NCBI RefSeq assembly: GCF_001678945.1
Contig: NZ_CP015124.1
Span: 2,332,001 to 2,396,000, forward strand
Direction: 5' to 3'
Source of the DNA: Phaeobacter gallaeciensis
Lineage (GTDB): Bacteria > Pseudomonadota > Alphaproteobacteria > Rhodobacterales > Rhodobacteraceae
Length of the DNA: 64,000 nt
The position numbers and the translations under genes are program-made. The notes below the pieces were generated by a model. The model was not told the origin of the DNA and did no database searches. It was given only the letters and a program-made list of their open reading frames with translations. Of this stretch, positions 21,009 to 30,406 are shown in pieces; positions within the stretch are counted from its first letter, which is position 1; each line of letters begins with the position of its first letter.

Positions 21009-21938
21009 ATGATGGACAAACGTATCTTGATCTTGAGCAGCGGAACCGTGGCCTGTGCGCTGGGGATCGGCTTTTTCATGCAGCAGTCCGCCGCTCCGCG
21101 TATCTATGAAACACCGGAGATCAGTGCTGCGTCGGTGCAGGTCCCGGCCGATCCGGATCTGTCCGAGCTGACCATCGAGAACATCACGCTGACCTCGGTT
21201 CCGCACGACGATCCGGCGCCGCAGCAGGCAGAGACCGCGCAGGCCGAAGCGGTCGTCGCCAAGGATGACTGCGCCCTGTCGGTCGCGGCCAATGCACTGC
21301 CCGGTGCTGTGGTGAAACTCGACGTATCCGCGCCCTGCCAGGCGGGAAAGCGACTGACGGTGCATCATCAGGGCATGATGTTCACGGTAGCGCTGGATGA
21401 TACGGGCCATCTGACACAAGAGGTGCCAGCTTTGGCCACTTCGGCGGTATTCATCATCGAGCCGCAGGACGGGATGGCCGAAGTCGCAGTGGTGCCGGTG
21501 CCGGACCTTTCCGAAATCGACCGCGTCGCGTTGCAATGGACCGGCAACAGCGGTTTTGAAATTCATGCTCGCGAAAACGGCGCCGACTATGGCGCGCCGG
21601 GGCATGTCTGGCATGGTTCTGATCCGGTCTCTGGCATGGGCCATATGGTGCGGCTGGGCGATGACAGCCAGCTGGCGCCGCGTCTGGCCGAGGTTTACAG
21701 CTTCCCGCGCGCCGCCGAACAAGCCGGTGAAACGGTGGAAATCAGCGTCGAGGCAGAGATCACCGCGATCAACTGTGGCCGTGATGTTGAGGCGCAGGCC
21801 CTGACCCTGCATCGGGCTGGCGGGCAGAGCAAATTGCAGACTCGCGACTTGACGCTGGCAATCCCCGATTGCGCGGCCAAGGGTGACTTTCTGGTGTTGA
21901 ATAATCTGTTGGAAAACCTGAAAATCGCCTCCAACTGA
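21009..21938 (+). CDS. Membrane-anchored or exported protein of unknown function
   Basis: A 309-residue protein I do not recognise. One hydrophobic segment (ILILSSGTVACALGIGFFM, about 4-22) would anchor it or act as an uncleaved signal. The rest is acidic and Ala/Val-rich, with cysteines spread singly in pairs across the extracytoplasmic part. It lies 24 bp before the PstS/OmpA fusion, so both are probably made together and meet in the periplasm. Two ATGs are adjacent at 21009 and 21012; either could be used. Confidence 0.75.
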   Translation: MMDKRILILSSGTVACALGIGFFMQQSAAPRIYETPEISAASVQVPADPDLSELTIENITLTSVPHDDPAPQQAETAQAEAVVAKDDCALSVAANALPGAVVKLDVSAPCQAGKRLTVHHQGMMFTVALDDTGHLTQEVPALATSAVFIIEPQDGMAEVAVVPVPDLSEIDRVALQWTGNSGFEIHARENGADYGAPGHVWHGSDPVSGMGHMVRLGDDSQLAPRLAEVYSFPRAAEQAGETVEISVEAEITAINCGRDVEAQALTLHRAGGQSKLQTRDLTLAIPDCAAKGDFLVLNNLLENLKIASN

Positions 21939-21962
21939 TCCGCATTCATTCCAGGATTTCTC

Positions 21963-23516
21963 ATGGCTTTCTTTCGTGCGGCGATTTGCGCCGCACTTCT
22001 TCTGTCCGGAACTGTCACATCGCTGGCCGCCCAGGATGTCACGCTGTCTTCTCCCGATGGGGCCGTGGAAATCACCGGCAACCTGTTGGGATTCGACGGA
22101 GAATATTACCGTGTCGACACCAAGTTCGGCGAGTTGACCGTCGACGGATCCGGGGTCAGCTGTGACGGTCCGGGCTGTCCCAGCCTGTCCGATTACGTGG
22201 CCGAGATCACCCTGTCGGGATCCTCGACCATGGCAGAGGTCCTGCTGCCCGCGCTGATCGAAGGGTTTGCCCTGCGCAACGGCTATCAGACGCGCCGCGA
22301 TCCGCTGCCCGGCGACAATTTCGAATATGTTCTGCTGCGCGGGGATCGTCCCGCCGCCCGGTTCGATTTTTTCGTCAGCAATACCGACGAAGGCTTTGCT
22401 GATCTTCTGGCGGATGAGGCGGATATTGTGATGGCGCTGCGGGAAATCCGCCCGGCCGAGCGCGAACACGCGCAGGCGGCTGGCATGGGGGATATGACGG
22501 GCCCGTCGCGTAGCCGGGTTCTGGCGCTTGATGCGATGGTGCCGCTGGTGTCGCCGGAAAACCCGGTGCAGCGTATCTCTCTGCCGCAGCTGGTTGCGAT
22601 CCTTTCCGGTGAGATCACCAACTGGTCCGAGCTGGGCGGCGCCGATGCATCAATTTCCCTGCACCTGCCGGTCGAAGGCTCCGGTCTGGCCCAGGCGGTT
22701 GAGGACAAGCTGCTGGCCCCGGCCAAGGCGACATTGATGCCTGATCTGCGTCGCCATGACCGGCACAGCACGATGGTGCGCATGGTTGCCACGGACCCCT
22801 TCGCACTCGCTATCGGCAGTTTTGCCAATACGGGCACCGCGCGGGCGCTGACCCTGACCGGGCCATGTGGGTTCTCCCTGCGCGCGACGCGCCGGTCGAT
22901 CAAGACTGAGGATTACCCGCTGACCTCTCCCATGTTCCTTTACCTGCCGGAACGGCGGCTGCCCAAGGTGGCGCGGGATTTCCTTAGCTACGTGCGTGGG
23001 CCTGGTGCGCAGATCGTGATCCGCAGGGCGGGGTTCGTCGATCAGGCGCCGGAACGCGTGTCGATCGCTGCTCAGGGGGACCGGCTGGCCAACGCGATAG
23101 AGGCGGCAGGACCAGAGGTGGATCTGGAAGAACTGCAGCGGCTGACATCTACTCTGCGCGGGCTCCAGAGGCTGACAACATCCTTCCGGTTTGAACCGGG
23201 TTCAACCCGCCCCGATGCGCAATCCCGTAGCAACATCGAACAATTGGGCCGGGCGCTGGAGGCCGGGATCTACGATTCGCACAGGTTGCTCTTCGTCGGC
23301 TTCTCCGACGGAGTGGGACCGGCTGAGACAAACCGCAAGATCGCCATCAAGCGGGCCAATGCGGTGCGCGATGCGGTGGCGGCAGCGGCAGAGACCGCCA
23401 ATCTCGACCGGGTAGAGATCGGCGTGGCTGCCTTTGGTGAGGCTCTGCCCATGGCCTGCGATGACAGCGCCTGGGGCCGCGAGGTGAACCGTCGGGTCGA
23501 AGTCTGGGTACGCTGA
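21963..23516 (+). CDS. PstS-like substrate-binding domain fused to OmpA domain
   Basis: A 517-residue exported protein. Signal peptide about 1-23. Residues about 75-350 resemble a phosphate-type (PstS/PBP-like) binding protein: LSGSSTMAEVLLPALIEGF and the LPQLVAILSGEITNWSELGG segment. Residues about 395-517 are an OmpA peptidoglycan-binding domain (FRFEPGSTRPD at its start, FVGFSDGVGPAETN, then RANAVRDAV). The combination would place a ligand-binding module tethered to the cell wall. No pst transporter genes are nearby, so phosphate uptake should not be assumed. Confidence 0.85.
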   Translation: MAFFRAAICAALLLSGTVTSLAAQDVTLSSPDGAVEITGNLLGFDGEYYRVDTKFGELTVDGSGVSCDGPGCPSLSDYVAEITLSGSSTMAEVLLPALIEGFALRNGYQTRRDPLPGDNFEYVLLRGDRPAARFDFFVSNTDEGFADLLADEADIVMALREIRPAEREHAQAAGMGDMTGPSRSRVLALDAMVPLVSPENPVQRISLPQLVAILSGEITNWSELGGADASISLHLPVEGSGLAQAVEDKLLAPAKATLMPDLRRHDRHSTMVRMVATDPFALAIGSFANTGTARALTLTGPCGFSLRATRRSIKTEDYPLTSPMFLYLPERRLPKVARDFLSYVRGPGAQIVIRRAGFVDQAPERVSIAAQGDRLANAIEAAGPEVDLEELQRLTSTLRGLQRLTTSFRFEPGSTRPDAQSRSNIEQLGRALEAGIYDSHRLLFVGFSDGVGPAETNRKIAIKRANAVRDAVAAAAETANLDRVEIGVAAFGEALPMACDDSAWGREVNRRVEVWVR

Positions 23517-23537
23517 CCCCTGCGGTGGGTGCCAGCG

Positions 23538-24311
23538 CTATAGATACCCGTGGCTGCGAAAGCTGAGTTCGGATGATTTTCCGATGATCAGGTGATCGTG
23601 CAGGGTGATGCCAAGCGCGGTCAGGGCGTTCTCAATGGTTGCGGTCATGCTGATATCGCTTTCCGAGGGGGTCGGATCGCCCGAGGGGTGATTGTGCACC
23701 AGAATCACAGCGCTGGCGTTCAGCTCCAGCGCCCGTTTGGCGACCTCGCGCGGGTAGACCGGCACATGATCGACGGTGCCGCGGGCCTGTTCCTCATCCG
23801 CGATCAGCACGTTCTTGCGGTCCAGGAAAAGCACCCGGAACTGCTCGACTTCAGAGTGGGACATGGTGGTGTGGCAGTAATCCAGCAGCGCATCCCAGCC
23901 GGAGAGTACCTGCCGCTGCATGATGCGGGAACGCGCCATGCGATGGGCGGCGGCCTCCAGTACCTTGAGATCGGTGATCACTGCTTCGCCAATGCCCTTT
24001 ACCTGCAACAGGCGCTCTGCCGGGGCGGTGATGACCCGGTTGAAATCGCCGAAGGTGTCCATCAGCCTGCGGGCCAGCGGTTTGACGTCCTGACGCGGGA
24101 TCGACCGGAACAGTATCAGTTCCAGCAGCTCATAATCCGGCATGGCTGCCGCGCCGCCCTCCATGAACCGCAGGCGCAGCCGGGCGCGGTGATCCTTGAT
24201 ATAGGACGGTAGGCGTCCGGCAGGCACCAGCGCATCGCGCGCTTCGTCACTGCAATCAAACAGTGGCAGGGTCTTGTCCCGGAGTGCGCCAGCTTTCACC
24301 ACGATCACCAT
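23538..24311 (-). CDS. radC: RadC family (JAB/MPN domain) DNA repair-associated protein
   Basis: A 257-residue protein with an N-terminal helix-hairpin-helix region (LLQVKGIGEAVITDLKVLEA) and a C-terminal JAB1/MPN domain with the metalloprotease-type motif HNHPSGDPTPSESD. Despite the name its role in repair is unproven. The frame is open to 24419 but a transcription terminator at 24372-24398 lies inside that extension, so the start must be lower; ATG at 24311 or 24341 both fit and neither has a strong ribosome binding site. Confidence 0.9.
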   Translation of the reverse strand: MVIVVKAGALRDKTLPLFDCSDEARDALVPAGRLPSYIKDHRARLRLRFMEGGAAAMPDYELLELILFRSIPRQDVKPLARRLMDTFGDFNRVITAPAERLLQVKGIGEAVITDLKVLEAAAHRMARSRIMQRQVLSGWDALLDYCHTTMSHSEVEQFRVLFLDRKNVLIADEEQARGTVDHVPVYPREVAKRALELNASAVILVHNHPSGDPTPSESDISMTATIENALTALGITLHDHLIIGKSSELSFRSHGYL

Positions 24312-24371
24312 CTTTGAGGGTATCAGGCCTGTCCCTGTCATTAAGGGCCAGCGGGGTGGGCTGCACAAAGT

Positions 24372-24398
24372 AAAAACGCCCCACGAGGGGGCGTTTTT
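24372..24398. terminator. Bidirectional terminator between radC and dnaJ
   Basis: Perfect 11-bp inverted repeat AAAAACGCCCC/GGGGCGTTTTT with a 5-base loop. In the minus-strand reading it ends the dnaK-dnaJ transcript 42 bp after the dnaJ stop and lies just above the radC promoter region. Confidence 0.92.
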
Positions 24399-24439
24399 GC
24401 GATGGTATTCGACCCGCAAGCCGGGGAGGGTTCAGGGGC

Positions 24440-25594
24440 TTACCCCTTCATGCCGTCCCAGAAGCTTTTGACCGAGGAAAAGAAGCTACGGGATTCAGGG
24501 TTCGTGTTCTCTTCCGAGAGGTCTTCGAACTCGCGCAGCAGTTCCTTTTGTCGGGAGGTCAGGTTGACCGGTGTTTCCACGGCCAGCTCGATGAACATGT
24601 CACCGGGGCTGCCGCCACGCAGCGCAGGCATACCCTTGCCGCGCAGGCGCATCTGACGGCCGGACTGGCTGCCTTCGGGGATCTGGACGCGGCCACGGCC
24701 GCCGTCGATGGTCGGCACCTCGATGGCACCGCCCAGGGCAGCTTTGGCCATCGACACGGGCACCCGGCAATAAAGATTGTTGCCGTCGCGTTCGAACAGA
24801 TCGTGCGGCGAAACCTCGACAAAGATGTAGAGATCGCCCGGAGGTCCACCGCGCAGGCCCGCCTCGCCTTCACCAGCCAGACGGATTCGCGTGCCGGTTT
24901 CCACACCCGCCGGAATATTCACCGACAGCGAGCGGTCCTTTTCCACGCGGCCATGGCCGTGGCAGGTTTTGCACGGGTTCTTGATGATCTGGCCCAGGCC
25001 CGAACAGGTCGGACAGCTGCGCTCCACCGTGAAAAAGCCCTGTTGCGCACGCACCTTGCCCATGCCCGAACAGGTCGGGCAGGTGGTGGGTTCGACCCCA
25101 CCTTCGGCACCGGTGCCCTCGCAGGAGGTACAGGCGACCGAGGTCGGAACCTTGATCGTCTTGTGCAGACCGGAGAAGGCCTCTTCCAGGGTGACGCGCA
25201 GGTTATAGCGCAGATCCGCGCCGCGCGATGCGCGCTGACGCCCGCCTGCCTGACCGCGTCCGCCCATAAAGTCGCCGAACAGGTCGTCGAACACATCCGA
25301 GAAGGCCGAGGAGAAATCGCCGCCCCCCGGATGGCCGCCGCGGGGACCGCCGCCACCGCCCATGCCGTTTTCAAAGGCCGCATGACCATAGCGGTCATAG
25401 GCTGCCTTCTTCTCGGCGTCCTTCAGAACCTCGTAGGCCTCGTTGGCCTCTTTGAACTGCGCTTCGGCATCCGGGTTATCGGCATTGCGATCCGGGTGCA
25501 GTTCCTTGGCTTTCTTGCGATAGCCTTTTTTGATTTCCTCGGCGGTGGCGCCTTTGGCCACCCCGAGAATGTCGTAATAGTCGCGTTTTGACAT
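24440..25594 (-). CDS. dnaJ: Chaperone protein DnaJ
   Basis: A 384-residue co-chaperone that delivers substrates to DnaK and stimulates its ATPase. J domain with H33-P34-D35, Gly/Phe-rich region ([17 protein letters not shown]), four zinc-binding CXXCXGXG repeats ([32 protein letters not shown]) and the substrate-binding C-terminal domain. All family parts are intact. It follows dnaK by 82 bp on the same strand. Confidence 0.98.
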   Translation of the reverse strand: MSKRDYYDILGVAKGATAEEIKKGYRKKAKELHPDRNADNPDAEAQFKEANEAYEVLKDAEKKAAYDRYGHAAFENGMGGGGGPRGGHPGGGDFSSAFSDVFDDLFGDFMGGRGQAGGRQRASRGADLRYNLRVTLEEAFSGLHKTIKVPTSVACTSCEGTGAEGGVEPTTCPTCSGMGKVRAQQGFFTVERSCPTCSGLGQIIKNPCKTCHGHGRVEKDRSLSVNIPAGVETGTRIRLAGEGEAGLRGGPPGDLYIFVEVSPHDLFERDGNNLYCRVPVSMAKAALGGAIEVPTIDGGRGRVQIPEGSQSGRQMRLRGKGMPALRGGSPGDMFIELAVETPVNLTSRQKELLREFEDLSEENTNPESRSFFSSVKSFWDGMKG

Positions 25595-25624
25595 CGGTTT
25601 ACCCCTTCTGCCTCAACGTAAAAC

Positions 25625-25651
25625 GGGCCAGTCCGGGGTCCGGACCGGCCC
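25625..25651 (-). other. Hairpin between dnaK and dnaJ
   Basis: GGGCC-A-GTCCGG / CCGGAC-C-GGCCC, 11 paired bases with one internal mismatch and a 3-base loop. No T tract follows, so it more likely protects the dnaK message or lowers dnaJ read-through than terminates transcription. Confidence 0.6.
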
Positions 25652-25676
25652 GAGGGTCAAGCCAATGATTCAGACC

Positions 25677-27596
25677 TTAGCGCTTGTCGCCGTCCAGGTC
25701 TTCGAATTCGGCATCCACGATGTCGTCGTCGCCCGGGCCGCTGGCTTCGTCAGCAGCTGTGGGTTCTTCTTCACCTTCTTCAGCCTGCGCCTTGTAGATC
25801 GCTTCGCCCAGTTTCATCGCCGCTTCGGTGACGTTCTGGATGCCAGCCTTGATCTTCTCGGCGTTGGCTTTGTCGCTTTCCAGGTCGTCCTTCAGCGCGG
25901 CAACCGCCAGTTCGATCACTTCGACGGTGGACGGGTCCACCTTGTCGCTGTGCTCTTCGAGCGACTTCTCGGTCGAATGGATCAGGCTTTCGGCCTGGTT
26001 CTTCGCTTCGATCAGCTCGCGGCGTTCCTTGTCCGCCTCGGCGTTGTCCTCAGCGTCCTTGACCATCTTTTCGATGTCGTCATCGGAAAGACCGCCCGAA
26101 GCCTGAATGGTGATCGTCTGCTCTTTGCCGGTCGCCTTGTCCTTGGCGCCAACCGAAACGATACCGTTGGCGTCGATGTCAAAGGTCACTTCGATCTGCG
26201 GCATGCCGCGCGGTGCCGGCGGGATGTCCTCGAGGTTGAACTGACCGAGCATCTTGTTGTCGGCAGCCATCTCGCGCTCACCCTGGAACACACGAATGGT
26301 CACGGCGTTCTGGTTGTCTTCCGCGGTCGAGAACACCTGCGACTTCTTGGTCGGGATGGTGGTGTTGCGGTCGATCAGGCGGGTGAAGACACCACCCAGG
26401 GTTTCGATACCCAAGCTCAGCGGGGTCACGTCGAGCAGAACAACGTCTTTCACGTCCCCCTGCAGAACGCCGGCCTGAATGGCGGCGCCCATGGCAACCA
26501 CTTCGTCCGGGTTCACACCCTTGTGCGGCTCTTTACCGAAGAACTTAGTCACCTCTTCGATGACTTTCGGCATCCGGGTCATACCACCGACCAGAACCAC
26601 CTCATCAATGTCGGACGCGGACAGACCGGCGTCTTTCAGAGCTGCGGCGCAGGGCTTCATCGAAGCCTTGATCAGGTCGCCAACCAGGCTTTCCAGCTTG
26701 GCGCGGGTCAGTTTCATGACCATGTGCAGCGGCTGGCCCGAGGACGGATCCATCGAGATGAACGGCTGGTTGATTTCGGTCTGCGAGCTGGAGGACAGTT
26801 CGATCTTGGCTTTTTCAGCGGCTTCTTTCAGTCGCTGCAGGGCCATCTTGTCCTTGGTCAGGTCGACCTGGTGCTCTTTCTTGAACTGATCTGCCAGGTA
26901 GTTGACGATGCGCATGTCAAAGTCTTCACCACCGAGGAAGGTGTCGCCGTTGGTCGACTTCACTTCGAACAGGCCGTCGTCGATTTCCAGAATGGTCACG
27001 TCGAAGGTACCACCACCAAGGTCATAAACCGCGATGGTCTGGGTGTCTTCCTTGTCGAGGCCATAGGCCAGCGCGGCGGCTGTCGGCTCGTTGATGATAC
27101 GCAGGACTTCAAGACCGGCGATCTTGCCTGCGTCTTTGGTGGCCTGACGCTGTGCGTCGTTGAAATAGGCAGGCACGGTGATGACGGCCTGGGTCACTTC
27201 CTCACCGAGGTAGGACTCCGCGGTCTCTTTCATCTTGCCGAGAATGAAGGCCGAGATCTGGCTCGGCGAATACTTCTCACCCTTGGCTTCGACCCATGCG
27301 TCGCCATTGCCGCCGCTGATCACGTTGAACGGCAGGTTTTTCTTGTCTTTTGCCAGATCCGCATCGTCAAACCGGCGGCCGATCAGGCGCTTGACGCCGA
27401 AGATGGTGTTGTCCGGGTTGGTGACGGCCTGACGTTTGGCGGGCTGGCCAACCAGACGCTCTTCGTCGGTGAATGCGACGATGGACGGAGTGGTGCGGGT
27501 CCCTTCGGCGTTTTCAATCACGCGCGGCTGCGAACCATCCATGATGGCAACGCAGGAGTTGGTGGTCCCGAGGTCGATCCCGATAACTTTGCTCAT
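25677..27596 (-). CDS. dnaK: Chaperone protein DnaK (Hsp70)
   Basis: A 639-residue Hsp70. Nucleotide-binding domain with GIDLGTTNS, the [13 protein letters not shown] signature and [12 protein letters not shown]; then the interdomain linker ([15 protein letters not shown]), peptide-binding domain, and a lid ending in an acidic tail ([13 protein letters not shown]), the usual EEVD-like end of bacterial DnaK. With DnaJ it refolds and protects proteins. A heat-shock-type promoter is present 100 bp upstream. grpE is not in the window. Confidence 0.98.
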   Translation of the reverse strand: MSKVIGIDLGTTNSCVAIMDGSQPRVIENAEGTRTTPSIVAFTDEERLVGQPAKRQAVTNPDNTIFGVKRLIGRRFDDADLAKDKKNLPFNVISGGNGDAWVEAKGEKYSPSQISAFILGKMKETAESYLGEEVTQAVITVPAYFNDAQRQATKDAGKIAGLEVLRIINEPTAAALAYGLDKEDTQTIAVYDLGGGTFDVTILEIDDGLFEVKSTNGDTFLGGEDFDMRIVNYLADQFKKEHQVDLTKDKMALQRLKEAAEKAKIELSSSSQTEINQPFISMDPSSGQPLHMVMKLTRAKLESLVGDLIKASMKPCAAALKDAGLSASDIDEVVLVGGMTRMPKVIEEVTKFFGKEPHKGVNPDEVVAMGAAIQAGVLQGDVKDVVLLDVTPLSLGIETLGGVFTRLIDRNTTIPTKKSQVFSTAEDNQNAVTIRVFQGEREMAADNKMLGQFNLEDIPPAPRGMPQIEVTFDIDANGIVSVGAKDKATGKEQTITIQASGGLSDDDIEKMVKDAEDNAEADKERRELIEAKNQAESLIHSTEKSLEEHSDKVDPSTVEVIELAVAALKDDLESDKANAEKIKAGIQNVTEAAMKLGEAIYKAQAEEGEEEPTAADEASGPGDDDIVDAEFEDLDGDKR

Positions 27597-27701
27597 TTTC
27601 GATCCCTTTTCTTTTCAAGGCGATTTCCCGAGACCTGGACCCGTTTTGGCATCCAGACCCCGATTTCGGTGCCAGGAGGTCTGCATCTCCCGGCGTCACG
27701 G

Positions 27702-27733
27702 CGTATATAGGGAGCGGAATTTGCCCCTGCAAG
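27702..27733 (-). promoter_or_regulatory. RpoH (sigma-32) type promoter of dnaK
   Basis: Read on the minus strand: CTTG (27733-27730), 18-base spacer, CCTATATACG (27711-27702). This fits the alphaproteobacterial heat-shock pattern CTTG-N17/18-CYTATNTNNG almost perfectly. It gives a leader of roughly 95-100 bases to the dnaK ATG. Confidence 0.75.
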
Positions 27734-27807
27734 CGCCTGAACGCGTCGAGAAAGACGATTCAATGCGCTTTTTTGCATGGGCCGTGGTTAAGAATGGAAT
27801 AACGGCG

Positions 27808-28410
27808 ATGAGCAAGCTGCGCCTGCGCGGGTTCGAGATTTACAAAAGCCATCTGACCCCCGATGCGCAGCGGAACCTGATCGCGGCGTTGCGCCCGGTT
27901 CTGAAGGCGGCGCCGCTGTTTTCGCCTGTGGTGCCTGGGGGCGGGCAGATGTCGGTGCGCATGACCTCGGCTGGGGCGTTCGGCTGGTATTCTGATGCAG
28001 AAGGCTACCGCTACGCTCCAAAGCACCCGCGCGGCAGCGACTGGCCGACGATCCCGGAACCGATTCTCGACATCTGGCGTGAGCTGACGGGGGTGGAGCG
28101 TCTGCCCGATTGCTGTCTTATCAACTACTACGGTGAAGACGCGCGCATGGGTCTGCATCAAGACAAGGACGAGGCGGATTTCTCCTATCCGGTTGTGTCC
28201 ATTTCCCTTGGTGATGACGGGCTGCTGCGCCTTGGTAATCCGACGCGCGGCGGCAAGACGGATTCGCTCTGGCTCAATTCCGGCGACGTGGTGGTCATGG
28301 GCGGAGAGGCGCGGCTGGCCTATCATGGGGTGGACCGGATCCGGTTCAAGTCTTCGCGGCTCTTGCCCAAAGGTGGGCGGCTCAATCTGACGCTGCGCGT
28401 TGTGACTTAA
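27808..28410 (+). CDS. alkB: Alpha-ketoglutarate-dependent DNA repair dioxygenase AlkB
   Basis: A 200-residue Fe(II)/2-oxoglutarate oxygenase that removes alkyl groups from DNA bases such as 1-methyladenine and 3-methylcytosine. Iron ligands are H117 and D119 (GLHQDKDE) and H173 (AYHGVDR), and the RLNLTLR end supplies the arginines that bind 2-oxoglutarate. The frame is open far upstream into dnaK's antisense; the ATG at 27808 gives the usual length. It ends overlapping by 29 bp the convergent small gene at 28382. Confidence 0.93.
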   Translation: MSKLRLRGFEIYKSHLTPDAQRNLIAALRPVLKAAPLFSPVVPGGGQMSVRMTSAGAFGWYSDAEGYRYAPKHPRGSDWPTIPEPILDIWRELTGVERLPDCCLINYYGEDARMGLHQDKDEADFSYPVVSISLGDDGLLRLGNPTRGGKTDSLWLNSGDVVVMGGEARLAYHGVDRIRFKSSRLLPKGGRLNLTLRVVT

Positions 28411-28666
28411 AGCGTTGGACCAGGTCGGGGGCTGCGTCTTTCAGCCAATGTACGTCGGCGCAGGCTGTCACCGCGGCCTCTGCGGCGCTGTTGAAACGGC
28501 GATCACCAAAATAGCCGATAGAAAACCAGCCGCGTCCGTCTTCGGGTTCGCGCCGGAACAGGTCAAACCCGAACGAGCCATCATCCCGCCGGAAGATATC
28601 GACGCAGATGCTGTTGGTGCCGTCAGGCAGGTTGACCGAAGCAAGAACGTGGTATGGGTGCGCCAC
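28382..28666 (-). CDS. Small conserved-looking protein of unknown function
   Basis: A 94-residue protein I cannot assign. It is rich in aromatic and charged residues (VDIFRRDDGSFGFDLFRREP, then GWFSIGYFGDRRFNS), a pattern more like a folded small domain than a chance frame. GTG start, overlapping the TAG stop of the permease gene upstream as TAGTG, which implies coupled translation. It converges with alkB and overlaps its end. Confidence 0.6.
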   Translation of the reverse strand: MAHPYHVLASVNLPDGTNSICVDIFRRDDGSFGFDLFRREPEDGRGWFSIGYFGDRRFNSAAEAAVTACADVHWLKDAAPDLVQRFKSQRAASD

Positions 28667-29487
28667 TATCGGCGCGCGCTCCAGCTGAGCGAGACGTGGC
28701 GGCGGGTGTAGAATTCACCCATCAGGCCGATCATCACCAGCACCAGCCCCACCCAGGCAGCGTATTGCCATGTGCTGTGGTGGGGATTGTAGTTGATGAA
28801 GACATAGCCGCGCGACTGGTCGATGCAGTGGAACAGTGGGTTCCAGTCGAACATGGCCAGCATGAAGGTCGGCAGGGTATTGGCGAGGAACATCTTGCCC
28901 GAGGCGATCATGTTGGCGCGCTGGTAGATCATCGAGAAGATACCAACGAGGCTGGGCGCCCAGGGCTTCATCACCAGAAAGACAAGCCCGACCGCCGCGC
29001 CAGTGAACCAGGCCAGCAAAACCATACCAAAGGCGCCGATGGGTTGTTCGATATGCACCGGGGTAAAGGCGACGTGATAGACGAACAGGATGATCAGCAG
29101 CGACAGTACCTGAATATAAAGCGAGCCAAGCGCCGCTGACAGGATCGCCACCATGGTGTTCATCGGCGCGTGCTGCATCATCGGGCTGCTGGGCCCCTCT
29201 GCGCCGGCGACGGCGCTGACGGTTTTGGTATGGGTGAGGAACAGGAAGATCCCCGACAGCACATAAAGCAGAAAGTCGCCGCGAATGGCAGAGCCGCGCA
29301 TGCCCAGAACCGCGAACATGATGTAAAAGGCCGCGACGAACAGAACAGCCTGCAACAGGTTGAGCCCCAGTGCGATCAGCGCGTTGTTGTGTTTCGACCG
29401 TACGCTCCGCACGACCGAATGAAAGACCACCTCGCCCATGGCGATGAGTCCGGAAACCGACGTTTTTTGCGTGCGAACCTGAAACAT
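28666..29487 (-). CDS. ABC-2 type polysaccharide export permease
   Basis: A 273-residue inner-membrane protein with about six hydrophobic segments (ALNLLQ-type first helix at about 40-65, LLYVLSGIFLFLTHT, LYIQVLSLLIILFVYHVAF, GMVLLAWFTGAAVGLVFLV, AAWVGLVLVMIGLM). The arrangement and the N-terminal VVFHSVVRSVRSKHNNALIA amphipathic part match KpsM/Wzm-type permeases for capsular or other surface polysaccharides. No ATPase partner gene is beside it. Divergent from cysQ, it begins the surface-glycan region. Confidence 0.82.
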   Translation of the reverse strand: MFQVRTQKTSVSGLIAMGEVVFHSVVRSVRSKHNNALIALGLNLLQAVLFVAAFYIMFAVLGMRGSAIRGDFLLYVLSGIFLFLTHTKTVSAVAGAEGPSSPMMQHAPMNTMVAILSAALGSLYIQVLSLLIILFVYHVAFTPVHIEQPIGAFGMVLLAWFTGAAVGLVFLVMKPWAPSLVGIFSMIYQRANMIASGKMFLANTLPTFMLAMFDWNPLFHCIDQSRGYVFINYNPHHSTWQYAAWVGLVLVMIGLMGEFYTRRHVSLSWSARR

Positions 29488-29608
29488 GTGGCCTGTAATC
29501 TGCGTTTGTTGCGGATTGGGGGACGGGCTGCTTGCCGTTCCAAAACAGAGCCACCATAAGGGGGCGCAGGAAAATTTTCAATTAACCCCTGGTCTGGGAG
29601 ACGCCGAA

Positions 29609-30406
29609 TTGACCTATGAAGAGCTCGTACCCGTGATCCGCCGGCTGGCGATCGAAGCCGGCAACAAGATCATGGAGATCTACAATTCGGATGATTTCGA
29701 TGTGAAGGTGAAATCGGACGACAGCCCCGTCACCGCCGCTGACGAGGCCGCGGATGCTCTGATTTCGGCAGGCCTGCGTGCGGCGTTCCCGGATATGATG
29801 CTGGTCACCGAAGAGCAGAGCGCCTCGCACAAGGAACGCGGTGACACCTTCCTGATCGTCGACCCGCTGGATGGCACCAAGGAATTCATTCACCGCCGCG
29901 GCGATTTCACCGTGAACATCGCGCTGGTGGAAAAAGGCGTGCCGACCCGCGGCGTCGTCTATGCCCCGGCCAAGGAGCGCATGTTCTTCACTCTCGCTGA
30001 TGGCTCTTCGGTAGAGGAAACCGGTGCCTTTGACCCTGAGACTGCTGGAGCCACATCTCCGATCCGCGTTGCCTCCAGCGACAATGCGGCGCTGATGGTG
30101 GTGGCCTCGAAATCGCACCGGGATCAGGCGACCGACGACTACATCAACAAGTACAGCGTCAAGGACATGAAGAGCGCGGGCTCTTCGCTTAAGTTCTGCC
30201 TCGTGGCCACCGGCGAAGCGGATCTTTACCCCCGCGTGGGCCGCACCATGGAGTGGGATACAGCGGCCGGCCACGCGGTCCTGTCGGGTGCAGGTGGCAA
30301 AGTGGTGCGTTTCGACGATCATTCCCCCCTTGTTTACGGCAAAGAGGGCTATGCGAACCCGTTTTTCATCGCTTACGCTCCGGGCGTTGAATTGAAAGAG
30401 GCCTGA
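29609..30406 (+). CDS. cysQ: 3'(2'),5'-bisphosphate nucleotidase CysQ
   Basis: A 265-residue inositol-monophosphatase-family enzyme that hydrolyses PAP (3'-phosphoadenosine 5'-phosphate) to AMP. Metal motifs: VTEEQ-type Glu, D85-P-L-D88-G-T90 and the late MEWDTAAGHAVL. I chose the TTG start at 29609 because a GGAG lies nine bases upstream and the length then equals the family's; a frame upstream to 29486 is without homology. PAP is the by-product of sulfotransferases, so it fits the sulfotransferase at 37.3 kb. Ends in TGATG overlap with kdsB. Confidence 0.9.
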   Translation: MTYEELVPVIRRLAIEAGNKIMEIYNSDDFDVKVKSDDSPVTAADEAADALISAGLRAAFPDMMLVTEEQSASHKERGDTFLIVDPLDGTKEFIHRRGDFTVNIALVEKGVPTRGVVYAPAKERMFFTLADGSSVEETGAFDPETAGATSPIRVASSDNAALMVVASKSHRDQATDDYINKYSVKDMKSAGSSLKFCLVATGEADLYPRVGRTMEWDTAAGHAVLSGAGGKVVRFDDHSPLVYGKEGYANPFFIAYAPGVELKEA

